This document shows positions 1-5,452 of a DNA stretch of 5,787 nt, piece by piece. The DNA comes from an uncultured Clostridia bacterium (GTDB taxonomy: Bacteria; Bacillota; Clostridia; Oscillospirales; Oscillospiraceae): assembly GCA_946061345.1 (NCBI GenBank), contig CAMGRA010000058.1:1-5787 (forward strand). The letters run 5' to 3'. A program made the position numbers and the translations under genes. Position 1 is the stretch's first letter, and every line of letters begins with the position of its first letter. Under the pieces are notes generated by a model. That model ran no database searches, was not told the DNA's origin, and saw only the letters and a list, made by a program, of their open reading frames with translations.

Positions 1-127
1 TATTACCGCCCTCAACGGGGTAGGCGACGTCTGTCTCTGAGTATGCCTGCGCCGCAGGAACGCCCATGGACAGCAGGGCGCAGAGCATACACAATACAAG
101 AAATACGCTGAGAATCTGTTTTTTCAC
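1..127 (-). CDS. Secreted protein, N-terminal fragment (signal peptide; possibly BspA-like LRR surface protein)
   Basis: Only the first 42 codons are in the window; the gene runs off the left edge. It starts at GTG (125-127), chosen because AGGAGG lies 8 nt upstream and the encoded N-terminus is a textbook Sec signal peptide: MKKQ, a hydrophobic core at about residues 5-23, then P-A-A-Q-A with likely signal peptidase I cleavage after Ala28. There is no lipobox Cys, so a released or wall-associated protein is more likely than a lipoprotein. The mature start, YSETDVAYPVEGGN, resembles from memory the openings of clostridial secreted leucine-rich-repeat (BspA-like, LRR_5) proteins, which often begin with a YPVxGGN(I/L)YF-type segment. 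That family call is inference from about 14 residues. The gene diverges from the XRE repressor and has a consensus promoter overlapped by two dyads, so repression by that neighbour is likely. Confidence 0.8.
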   Translation of the reverse strand, partial: MKKQILSVFLVLCMLCALLSMGVPAAQAYSETDVAYPVEGGN

Positions 128-135
128 TTTGTGTT

Positions 136-144
136 CCTCCTTTT
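136..144 (-). promoter_or_regulatory. Ribosome binding site for the GTG-started secreted protein
   Basis: The minus strand reads AAAAGGAGG here, ending 8 nt before the GTG at 125-127. This is a near-perfect anti-16S match at normal spacing. It decides the GTG start; the next in-frame ATG (Met14) falls inside the signal peptide and would destroy it. Confidence 0.8.
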
Positions 145-155
145 ACTTTATGCGT

Positions 156-187
156 CTCATATTATAACTAAACGGTTATAATATGAG
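156..187. promoter_or_regulatory. Operator-like dyad O1 (13-bp perfect inverted repeat)
   Basis: Arms CTCATATTATAAC (156-168) and GTTATAATATGAG (175-187) are perfect inverted repeats around the 6-nt centre TAAACG. The inner 22 bp (161-182) is a near copy of O2 at 191-212, in the same orientation and exactly 30 bp away, or close to three helical turns. It lies over the predicted start site of the minus-strand promoter. Twin dyads beside an XRE gene are the usual layout for operators of small phage-type repressors. Binding by the adjacent XRE protein is inference. The arms could also form a hairpin in DNA or, in part, in the leader RNA. Confidence 0.65.
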
Positions 188-190
188 TAA

Positions 191-212
191 ATTATAACCA
201 TTCGGTGATAAT
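191..212. promoter_or_regulatory. Operator-like dyad O2 inside the minus-strand promoter
   Basis: Arms ATTATAACC (191-199) and GGTGATAAT (204-212) are inverted repeats with one mismatch around the centre ATTC. Aligned with O1, the shared pattern is ATTATAAC, Y, A, WW, CGGT, K, ATAAT. The site covers the -10 box and nearly all of the spacer of the minus-strand promoter, so a bound protein would block RNA polymerase. Its right arm also holds the best, though weak, plus-strand -10 candidate for the XRE gene (TGA followed by TAATAT, 206-214), which would allow autoregulation. Confidence 0.65.
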
Positions 213-219
213 ATGTCAA
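191..219 (-). promoter_or_regulatory. Consensus sigma-70/SigA promoter for the secreted protein gene
   Basis: On the minus strand the -35 box is TTGACA (219 to 214), the spacer is exactly 17 bp (213 to 197) and the -10 box is TATAAT (196 to 191). Both hexamers match consensus fully. Transcription should start near 184, giving a leader of about 57 nt that includes the AGGAGG at 136-141. Such a strong promoter normally needs control: dyad O2 fills the spacer and -10 box, and dyad O1 covers the start site and early transcribed region. Confidence 0.8.
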
Positions 220-251
220 CACTTATAGGCTGAAAAAACAGGTGGTATGGC

Positions 252-491
252 ATGATGAACTATTATCCGAGGCTACGTGATCTGCGGGAGGACAGGGACT
301 TGTCGCAGCAGCAGGTTGCAGATTTTTTGGATATGAAGCAGCCGCAATACTCCCGTTATGAGCGCGGCCTGCGCGATATACCGACTGATATTCTGATTCG
401 TCTGGCAGCCTATTATAAGACCTCCGCCGACTATATTTTGGGGCTTACCGACGAGCGCAAGCCATATCCCCACAAGCTGCGATCACGGTAG
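252..491 (+). CDS. Small XRE-family helix-turn-helix repressor
   Basis: This 79-residue protein is essentially a single HTH_3/Cro-C1 domain. Helix 2 of the HTH is about residues 18-25 (SQQQVADF) and the recognition helix about 29-38 (KQPQYSRYER). These are followed by the family's conserved GxRxIPxxxLxxLAxYYxTSxDYILGLTD pattern to residue 67. The last 12 residues are a basic tail. There is no ligand-binding, peptidase or oligomerisation domain, as is usual for the short clostridial members. AGGTGG (240-245) lies 6 nt before the first ATG and 9 nt before the second (255), so either Met could start it. The protein probably binds the two dyads upstream as a dimer and represses the divergent secreted-protein gene, and perhaps itself. 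Its own promoter is not clear. What signal relieves repression cannot be read from the sequence. Confidence 0.9.
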   Translation: MMNYYPRLRDLREDRDLSQQQVADFLDMKQPQYSRYERGLRDIPTDILIRLAAYYKTSADYILGLTDERKPYPHKLRSR

Positions 492-520
492 TTTGTTTTT
501 GCCGATGGCGGAAACCGCTG

Positions 521-564
521 TAACAGAAAAACTGCGCCTCCCTTCCGGCCTTGCAGGGAGGCGC
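521..564 (-). terminator. Rho-independent terminator for the small membrane protein gene
   Basis: A perfect 10-bp GC-rich stem, GCGCCTCCCT (534-543) with AGGGAGGCGC (555-564), encloses an 11-nt loop. On the minus strand it is followed at once by AGTTTTTCTGTT, a good U-tract. It lies about 85 nt past the stop of the minus-strand gene at 650-853. On the plus strand the hairpin is followed by GTTCCGTATG, without a T-run, so it would end the XRE transcript only poorly, although it is the only strong hairpin there. Confidence 0.8.
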
Positions 565-649
565 GTTCCGTATGATTCCATGATCGGCAGGGCCGATGCC
601 CGATCAACGATGCTCTTATGGACTCCGATAGACAGCCCGAAGCCCTGGC

Positions 650-853
650 TCAGGAAAACAGCCCCGACAGCCATGCCTTGGTGGCTTCGATCCAGCCCGG
701 GCAGGCGATGTTCAAAAGCCACGTGATGATGCCCAGTACCACGACAACGAACAAGACCCACGCGAAGATCCGCGTTCCCTTGGAACAGGGGGTAAAGACT
801 TCTTCGGAGTCGGAAGCTTCCGGCAGATCGTTTTCCTTGATTTCTTCACTCAT
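650..853 (-). CDS. Small single-pass membrane protein, unknown function
   Basis: The protein has 67 residues. An acidic N-terminus (about residues 1-20, rich in Glu/Asp/Ser) is followed by TPCSKGTR, one hydrophobic segment at about 29-50 (from IFAWVLFVVVVLG to LLNIA), and a short Trp-containing amphipathic tail. By the positive-inside rule, the K/R before the membrane segment puts the N-terminus in the cytoplasm. The ATG at 851-853 is chosen over the in-frame GTG at 860-862 because that GTG is part of the GAGGTG ribosome binding site, 6 nt before the ATG. The gene has its own promoter, start signals and terminator, so it is a real monocistronic unit despite its size. I recall similar short proteins in Oscillospiraceae without an assigned role, and I assign none. 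Cys23 next to the membrane and Cys51 at its other end are the only cysteines. Confidence 0.8.
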   Translation of the reverse strand: MSEEIKENDLPEASDSEEVFTPCSKGTRIFAWVLFVVVVLGIITWLLNIACPGWIEATKAWLSGLFS

Positions 854-859
854 TTTAAT

Positions 860-865
860 CACCTC
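860..865 (-). promoter_or_regulatory. Ribosome binding site that fixes the small membrane protein start
   Basis: The minus strand reads GAGGTG, then six bases, then ATG at 853-851. The alternative in-frame GTG start (862-860) lies within this site and would have no site of its own, so the shorter 67-residue protein is preferred. Confidence 0.7.
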
Positions 866-871
866 AGACCT

Positions 872-900
872 ATTATATCATACTTTTTCGCTTTTTGCAG
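872..900 (-). promoter_or_regulatory. Extended -10 promoter for the small membrane protein
   Basis: The minus strand shows TGATATAAT (880 to 872), a perfect TATAAT preceded by the TGn extension. A partial -35 box, CTGCAA (900 to 895, 3 of 6 matches), lies 17 bp upstream. The predicted start near 865 leaves a very short leader of about 12 nt, with the ribosome binding site at or next to the 5' end. Confidence 0.65.
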
Positions 901-901
901 T

Positions 902-922
902 ATTCTTTTCCCCAAAAAGAAT
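902..922. promoter_or_regulatory. Palindrome between two divergent promoters (possible operator)
   Basis: ATTCTTTT (902-909) and AAAAGAAT (915-922) are perfect 8-bp inverted repeats around CCCCA. The site lies 1 bp upstream of the -35 box of the minus-strand gene and 14 bp upstream of the -35 box of the plus-strand lipoprotein gene. It could bind a regulator acting on both. The AT-rich arms could also arise by chance, and no matching regulator is identifiable here. Confidence 0.35.
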
Positions 923-936
923 TATGAAAAAATATG

Positions 937-965
937 TTGCTTTTTATGATAAAGTGCGCTATACT
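937..965 (+). promoter_or_regulatory. Promoter for the 249-residue lipoprotein
   Basis: TTGCTT (937-942; TTG conserved) and TATACT (960-965; 5 of 6) are separated by 17 bp. Transcription would start near 972, giving a leader of about 59 nt. The leader contains two direct copies of ATATAGAAT (985-993 and 1003-1011), the first of which could serve as a weaker -10. GAGGA at 1020-1024 is the ribosome binding site. Confidence 0.5.
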
Positions 966-1030
966 CACAACGGCCGTATGACGGATATAGAATGTGCGGC
1001 AAATATAGAATAGAATTGTGAGGAAACGTA

Positions 1031-1780
1031 ATGAAGTATTTGAAGCGTATTGCGGCGCTGCTGCTGGCTATTGCGCTGCTGTGCAGCCTTGCTGCCTGCG
1101 GCGGAAAGACCCAGCCGGAAGAGACCGAGGCCGAGACGACCGCAGCGACGGAGCCTTCCACCACGGAACCGGAGACCACCGAGCCGGAGACGACCGAAGC
1201 GCCCACCGAGACCGAGCCGGTGACAACAGAGGACGAGCTCCTCAGCGGCCTGGATCTGGGAACCATTGACGGCAACACCTACACCAACGATACGCTGGCG
1301 CTGCGCTGTGAGCTGGGCGACAGCTGGTATGTCTACAGTGAGGCTGAACTGGCATCCCTGATGGGCGTTGTCGCGGATTCCTTCTCCGACACTGTCATCG
1401 GCGACGCCGTGGAAAACAGCCAGAGTGTTACGGTGTTCTTCGCTATGGACACGACGACCTACGGCAATATCAACATCACGGTCTCGAAAAACGACCTGTC
1501 TTCTCTGAGCGAGGAAAACTTTGTCGCACTGATGGTACCCCAGATGAAGCCGCTGCTGGAGCAGAGCGGCTTTGAGGATGTGACCTGCACGGAGGCAGAA
1601 TTTGAGTTTGCCGGACAGAACCACACGGGCATTGACATTACCGCTACCGTGCAGGGCATGACGGTATATGAACGCCAGGTGTATCTGACGGTCGATTCCT
1701 GCATGTACGTGGTGACCGTCACCGCCTACGAGGAAAACGGCGCACAGCCCATGCTGGACACCTTTACCGCGCTGAATTAA
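1031..1780 (+). CDS. Lipoprotein with Thr/Glu/Pro tether and a possible PsbP/DcrB-like domain
   Basis: This is a 249-residue exported lipoprotein of unknown function. The signal peptide (MKYLKR, core 8-19) ends in lipobox L20-A21-A22-C23 followed by GG, so Cys23 is probably lipidated and the protein anchored outside the membrane. Residues about 26-68 are almost only Thr, Glu, Pro and Ala, with an imperfect TTEPE repeat: a flexible tether across the wall. Residues about 80-249 form one mixed alpha/beta domain, with a Y-T-N-D opening, a D-S-W-Y-V-Y-S motif, a helix with repeated Leu/Met, then strands ending in MYVVTVTAY and a final helix. This order resembles the Mog1/PsbP/DcrB-like fold seen in many Gram-positive lipoproteins; that is inference, and no catalytic site is visible. 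The start is supported by GAGGA 6 nt upstream. It has its own promoter and terminator and shares its upstream region with the divergent small membrane protein. Confidence 0.9.
   Translation: MKYLKRIAALLLAIALLCSLAACGGKTQPEETEAETTAATEPSTTEPETTEPETTEAPTETEPVTTEDELLSGLDLGTIDGNTYTNDTLALRCELGDSWYVYSEAELASLMGVVADSFSDTVIGDAVENSQSVTVFFAMDTTTYGNINITVSKNDLSSLSEENFVALMVPQMKPLLEQSGFEDVTCTEAEFEFAGQNHTGIDITATVQGMTVYERQVYLTVDSCMYVVTVTAYEENGAQPMLDTFTALN
1160..1198 (+). repeat. 15-nt-period coding repeat (TTEPE units)
   Basis: About 2.6 copies of a 15-nt unit encode TTEPE, TTEPE, TTE (residues 44-56) in the lipoprotein tether. The copies differ only at third codon positions (acc/acg, gaa/gag). The repeat sits inside a wider Thr/Glu/Pro-rich tract at residues 26-68. 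The unit length keeps the frame, so gain or loss of units would change only tether length. Confidence 0.6.
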
Positions 1781-1790
1781 AACTGATGTG

Positions 1791-1830
1791 AAAGACCCGC
1801 GGGACTGGCTCCTGCGGGTCTTTTCTATAT
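1791..1830 (+). terminator. Rho-independent terminator after the 249-residue lipoprotein
   Basis: AAAGACCCGCGGGA (1791-1804) pairs with TCCTGCGGGTCTTT (1810-1823) through 14 bp, including one G-T wobble, around the 5-nt loop CTGGC. TTTTCTATAT follows. It begins 10 nt after the TAA. On the minus strand the same stem is followed by CACATCAGTTTT, a weaker tail, so it may also stop transcription of the converging operon that ends at 1915. No better minus-strand terminator is visible at 1831-1914. Confidence 0.85.
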
Positions 1831-1914
1831 GCGTCTGCCTGACTGTGAGGCTTCGGAGAAAAGCAGCTCTTTTTCAAGTCGATGATTAGAATTTCCGCGC
1901 TGCACGTTCTCAGT

Positions 1915-3390
1915 TTAAGAGTATTCTACCAGCACGGTTCCGCGCTCAAAGTCGCCCCGGTAAAAGTCCTGCTTTGCGATGGACAGGATACCGCTTTCCG
2001 CGACCACCAGAAAGTTGTCATCCGTTTCAGCATAGATGCCGGGCATACCTCCGCTTATTGTAAACAGTTCCGCCGTTTCGCCGGTGTGGATATCGCAAAC
2101 GACACACCGAACCGCATTATCTTGCCGGTAAGGCTGCCATACATGGCCGTCGTAAACAAAATAATTGATTACATCCCCATCTGCTTCCAGCGGCATAGCC
2201 TCCTGGGTGGTACTGTCGTAGCAATAGAGCAGGTTGCCTTTCCGATAGATGACCGTTTCATTCCAGCAGATCCCGGCGGAAACCGGGGGCGCATACCCAT
2301 CCTTGGTGTCGGCAATGGTGTCAAGCACCGTGCCATCCAGGCTCACAAGCTCCAGCACCAATTTCGTATTTTGCTCCACCGCATCAAAGTAATATTTGCT
2401 GTACTCGTCCTCCGTCACATCCGGGTGGCTCCTTTGATAAGTGGCAAAGTCCATCGGCTCCTCTTCCAGCATCCCGGTTTCCACCACCAGTCCGGCGCTG
2501 ACTGCACCCATTACCCGGATCGTCTGGCCGTCAGTAACGGTCCGAAGCGTCTTTTTTGTGCCGTCCTCCAAGTAGACACACTCCAGAGCACTGGTCGCCT
2601 CATCTTCATAGATGCTGCTGGTTCGAAGTACGCAAATGATTGCCGTGTCGGTACAGAGAAAGCTGTCCATGGTGATCCAGGCGTTCTCGTCGGCCGTCCA
2701 TCGGATCAGACTGGTGCGTTTCCCGCTGGCCGGGTCAACGCTGAACAGCTCCACGGCTTCCTCCGTATCCTCTGTTAAAGTCGTCTTGGCTGATAGCAAT
2801 TCCGTCGTGAGAATATCGTATTCATTCCGCTGAACCCGGTAATAGAGCTTGCCGTTGGCCGGGGGCATCAGACAAACTTCACCGGAAAGCTGAGTCGTGT
2901 CTGTCAGCTCAAATGCTGCTTGTTCCGCAATGACCTTGATCTCAGAATTCTCAAGGTCCTTCTGAATGACCTGATAGTGCTCGTCCTCGGTCTTAACCAC
3001 CGCATACAGCTTTCCGTTGTACTCGACTAAATTGTAAAGAATACCGCCCATATAAGCCGTGCAGGAAAAATCGTTGTGTTTGCAGCCCTCCTGGGGGCAA
3101 AGTGTGACGTACGAATCCGAATCGACACTTCGATAGGTCAGGAATTGGCCGCTGCACAGGTACATTCCGCCCTTTGAGGAAGCACAATAGTGGGTGTACT
3201 GCGACGCAACATACGGATTTTCAGACGGGAGCGGATAGGAGTGCACTTCTGCGGAGGCTGCATCGGAAGGCCCGGTGGCGGTGGTGCTTTCGGTTTGCTC
3301 CGTTGGAAGCGAGGGCTCAGGGATTGCGTAACAGCCGCTTGCCGAAGCGGCAAGCAGAAATGCAAGCATTGCGCACAGCAGCTTTTTCAT
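1915..3390 (-). CDS. Extracellular lipoprotein, third gene of a two-component operon; Cys/His cluster, possible beta-propeller
   Basis: The 491-residue product starts with a lipoprotein signal (MKKLLCAMLAFLLA, lipobox A17-S18-G19-C20). A Ser/Thr/Pro/Glu-rich tether follows, at about residues 24-58. The rest is strand-rich with recurrent segments of the type NGKLYYRVQRN, ELFSVDPASGKRTSLI and GNLLYCYDSTT, like the DUF5050/propeller-type lipoproteins of Clostridia; the family call is inference. A striking feature is C98-x4-C103-x-H105-x4-C110 near the start of the folded part, which could bind a metal or form disulfides. I recall similar Cys/His motifs in other clostridial lipoproteins. The start is fixed by AGGAGGT (3395-3401) 4 nt before the ATG. 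The gene lies 25 bp after the kinase stop with no terminator or obvious promoter between, so it is co-transcribed. It may present a signal to the kinase or be its output. The long plus-strand frame opposite it lacks such support. Confidence 0.88.
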   Translation of the reverse strand: MKKLLCAMLAFLLAASASGCYAIPEPSLPTEQTESTTATGPSDAASAEVHSYPLPSENPYVASQYTHYCASSKGGMYLCSGQFLTYRSVDSDSYVTLCPQEGCKHNDFSCTAYMGGILYNLVEYNGKLYAVVKTEDEHYQVIQKDLENSEIKVIAEQAAFELTDTTQLSGEVCLMPPANGKLYYRVQRNEYDILTTELLSAKTTLTEDTEEAVELFSVDPASGKRTSLIRWTADENAWITMDSFLCTDTAIICVLRTSSIYEDEATSALECVYLEDGTKKTLRTVTDGQTIRVMGAVSAGLVVETGMLEEEPMDFATYQRSHPDVTEDEYSKYYFDAVEQNTKLVLELVSLDGTVLDTIADTKDGYAPPVSAGICWNETVIYRKGNLLYCYDSTTQEAMPLEADGDVINYFVYDGHVWQPYRQDNAVRCVVCDIHTGETAELFTISGGMPGIYAETDDNFLVVAESGILSIAKQDFYRGDFERGTVLVEYS

Positions 3391-3394
3391 GATT

Positions 3395-3401
3395 ACCTCC
3401 T
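3395..3401 (-). promoter_or_regulatory. Strong ribosome binding site of the 491-residue lipoprotein
   Basis: The minus strand reads AGGAGGT followed by AATC and the ATG. The complementarity to the 16S tail is near maximal and stronger than that of the kinase (GAGGA, 3 nt from its ATG). This would allow the lipoprotein to be made in larger amounts than the kinase from one transcript. Confidence 0.7.
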
Positions 3402-3415
3402 GTCATTAGACAAAC

Positions 3416-5452
3416 CTATAATTTTGCGATAGGGAAGGTGACCATAGCCTTGAACAGATCGCCGTCGATGTCCAGGAGGAAGCGGCCACCCTGCAGCTCC
3501 GTCAGGCTCTTGGCAATGGACAGGCCCAGGCCGCTGCCCTCGGTATTGCGGGATGCGTCGCCCCGGGTGAAGCGCTCCAGCAATTCATCCGGCGGCAGAT
3601 TCAGCGGCTCGGCGGAGATGTTTTTAAAGGTCACGCAGACGGCCTCCTCACCGGCGCGGAAGGAGAGGTAGACACGGGTCTGGGGCTGGGCGTATTTGCA
3701 GATGTTGCCAAGCAGATTGTCAAAGACCCGCCACATGAGCCTGCCGTCGGCCAGAACGGGAGGTGCATTCTTCGGCACGGTCAGCACCGGCTCCAGGGAA
3801 CGGCTGCGCAGCCGCTCCTCATATTCTCCCGCCGCCTGGGACAGCAGCAGGGACAGATCCGTCGGCTCGGCGTTGACGGTGATGTTGCCCGTAGAGGCCT
3901 TGGACGCCTCCACCAGATCCTCCGTCAGCTTTTTCAGCCGCGCAGACTGGCGGTCCAGAACTTCCAGATACTGTGCAGCATTGGCTGAATCCAGGCCCTC
4001 CTTTTTCAGCAGGTCCACATAGTTGATAATGGAGGTCAGCGGCGTTTTGATGTCGTGTGAGACATTGGTGATCAGCTCCGCTTTCATTCGCTCACTGCGC
4101 ATCTGGCGCTCCACAGCGCTCTTCATGCCGTCGCGGATGCTGTTGAGCCGCTGGCCGTGCTCCTTCAGGGTGGGGAGCATATGGTCTACGTCGACCGTGT
4201 AGTTAAGATCGCCGCTGCTCAGCTCCCGGGCGCCCTTTTGCAGACGCCGCAGACCGATGACCGCCCAGATGAGCAGCGGGGTGAAGATCAGCTTTTCCAG
4301 GATCCACATGGGCGCGTAATTGTAAAAAAACGGGATCTCGATCAGGCTCAGGATCACCCATGCAAGGCCCGCTTTCCAGTAGAGGGGAAAGGCCTTCCAT
4401 GCCGCGCAGCACAGGCGGCCCAGCTTTTTCGCGACCTTCCACAGCAGATGCAGCACGAAATAGACCACCGTGTTTTTCCACCAATGTCCGGCCTTTACCC
4501 GGCGGGCAAAGGAGGAAACCGCGCAAAGCGCCAGAAGATATGCGAGCACATAGGCGACCGCTCCGAAGATGACCTTCATCTGCGAGAGGAGACCGCTGCC
4601 ATCCAAGATGAACTCATCGACCAGCCACAGAAGGAAGACGTCAGCAAGGATGATGATGCCGAGAAACAGCTCCAACGGGATCCGGTCCATCCAGGATCGC
4701 CGGATGCCCTCCACGCCGGCTTTACGGCCCGCGCAGCAGCACAGGAAAACGATGAGCAGCACCGTCAGCAGCAACCCCAAAGCAAAGAAGACAAAGAGCC
4801 AGTTTCGCAGCGGCAGCAGCCGGTCGACCCACTGCAGCGTCATGCTGATGGCAGTATCTGTGTCAGATGCTTCAACAATGGAACTGTCGACCGTACAGGT
4901 CTTGCTGACCAACTTCCCGTAGGCTACCGTGGCGTAGCCGCCTTGATATTCGTTGCCGGTGAAATCAGTGCTTATTATGTCGTAGTTCAGCGACAACCGT
5001 TCCAGATATTGGTTAAAATCATTCTCGTTTTGGAAATAATAGGTACTCGTTTCCTCCCGGTACCACGTGACCTCCATGTCCCGCGTGTGCTGATACCGAA
5101 CGATACCGCCTCCGGCGCTCTGATAGATGACACTGCCGTTTTCAGCAGTGACGGTGCAGCGAAAGCCGTTGTTCTCCGCCAACAGCAGGTCCTCATAGAT
5201 GAAGCTGTATTCCGAAGCAAGGGACTTGCTTCCGCACTCTGTGAAGATCAGAAAATCATTCAAACAGGCTTCATTTCGGTACAGGAAGCTCTCACAGACG
5301 CTGTTTCGCAGACGTTCGCCGCCGTCGAGATAGACATCCTGGCTGTAAAACACCGCGATCCCGATCAGCGAGGCTGCAGTGACCAGCAGGAACACCGGCA
5401 GCAGCAGCGTGGCTACCAGCTTCGCCCAGGTTTTACTTCGTAATTTTTTCAT
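3416..5452 (-). CDS. Multi-pass membrane sensor histidine kinase
   Basis: This 678-residue kinase autophosphorylates on His and passes the phosphate to the regulator encoded just upstream. In order: membrane segment at about 12-34; extracellular domain of about 180 residues (35-214) with Cys53, 63, 73, 99 and 186; membrane segment 216-238; then about five more hydrophobic segments (about 260-280, 293-312, 325-340, 361-378, 385-402); HAMP-like linker about 398-450; dimerisation/H-box VSHDIKTPL with phosphoacceptor His466; N-box DNLLGNICKYA (578-588); F-box ERFTRGD (626-632); G2-box GSGLGLSIAKSL (639-650). The G1-box DxGxG is missing: FKNISAEPLN (609-618) stands in its place. The other boxes are intact, so the kinase is probably active. 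Its ATG overlaps the regulator's stop as ATGA, indicating translational coupling. The architecture is VanS-like only in its C-terminal half. The stimulus is unknown. Confidence 0.95.
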   Translation of the reverse strand: MKKLRSKTWAKLVATLLLPVFLLVTAASLIGIAVFYSQDVYLDGGERLRNSVCESFLYRNEACLNDFLIFTECGSKSLASEYSFIYEDLLLAENNGFRCTVTAENGSVIYQSAGGGIVRYQHTRDMEVTWYREETSTYYFQNENDFNQYLERLSLNYDIISTDFTGNEYQGGYATVAYGKLVSKTCTVDSSIVEASDTDTAISMTLQWVDRLLPLRNWLFVFFALGLLLTVLLIVFLCCCAGRKAGVEGIRRSWMDRIPLELFLGIIILADVFLLWLVDEFILDGSGLLSQMKVIFGAVAYVLAYLLALCAVSSFARRVKAGHWWKNTVVYFVLHLLWKVAKKLGRLCCAAWKAFPLYWKAGLAWVILSLIEIPFFYNYAPMWILEKLIFTPLLIWAVIGLRRLQKGARELSSGDLNYTVDVDHMLPTLKEHGQRLNSIRDGMKSAVERQMRSERMKAELITNVSHDIKTPLTSIINYVDLLKKEGLDSANAAQYLEVLDRQSARLKKLTEDLVEASKASTGNITVNAEPTDLSLLLSQAAGEYEERLRSRSLEPVLTVPKNAPPVLADGRLMWRVFDNLLGNICKYAQPQTRVYLSFRAGEEAVCVTFKNISAEPLNLPPDELLERFTRGDASRNTEGSGLGLSIAKSLTELQGGRFLLDIDGDLFKAMVTFPIAKL

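Noticed and set aside
582..605. Short inverted repeat GATCGG ... CCGATC downstream of the small membrane protein gene
   Set aside because: The stem is short with mismatched interior and no T-tract; the 10-bp hairpin at 534-564 explains termination better.
985..1011. Two direct copies of ATATAGAAT before the 249-residue lipoprotein
   Set aside because: Nine-base AT-rich repeats can arise by chance; noted in the promoter entry but not strong enough for a regulatory call.
618..1013. Plus-strand open frame of 131 codons across the small membrane protein and its promoter
   Set aside because: It runs antisense to a supported gene and through two promoters, and its product shows no domain or start site.
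965..1624. Minus-strand open frame of 219 codons opposite the 249-residue lipoprotein
   Set aside because: It is a Gly/Arg/Leu-rich low-complexity product created by the reverse complement of the Thr/Glu/Pro tether codons, with no start signal.
1836..1885. AAAAG/CTTTT inverted repeat near 1860-1874 as a minus-strand terminator
   Set aside because: The stem is only about 5 bp and AT-rich, too weak to call.
1882..2778. Plus-strand open frame of 298 codons opposite the operon lipoprotein
   Set aside because: No ribosome binding site, no signal or domain pattern, and it mirrors a minus-strand gene with a lipobox, an AGGAGGT site and operon position. It is an antisense shadow of GC-rich coding sequence.
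4157..5443. Plus-strand open frame of 428 codons opposite the histidine kinase
   Set aside because: Its composition (many Gln, Asp, Arg, His) is typical of an antisense reading, and the minus strand encodes a kinase with H, N, F and G2 boxes.
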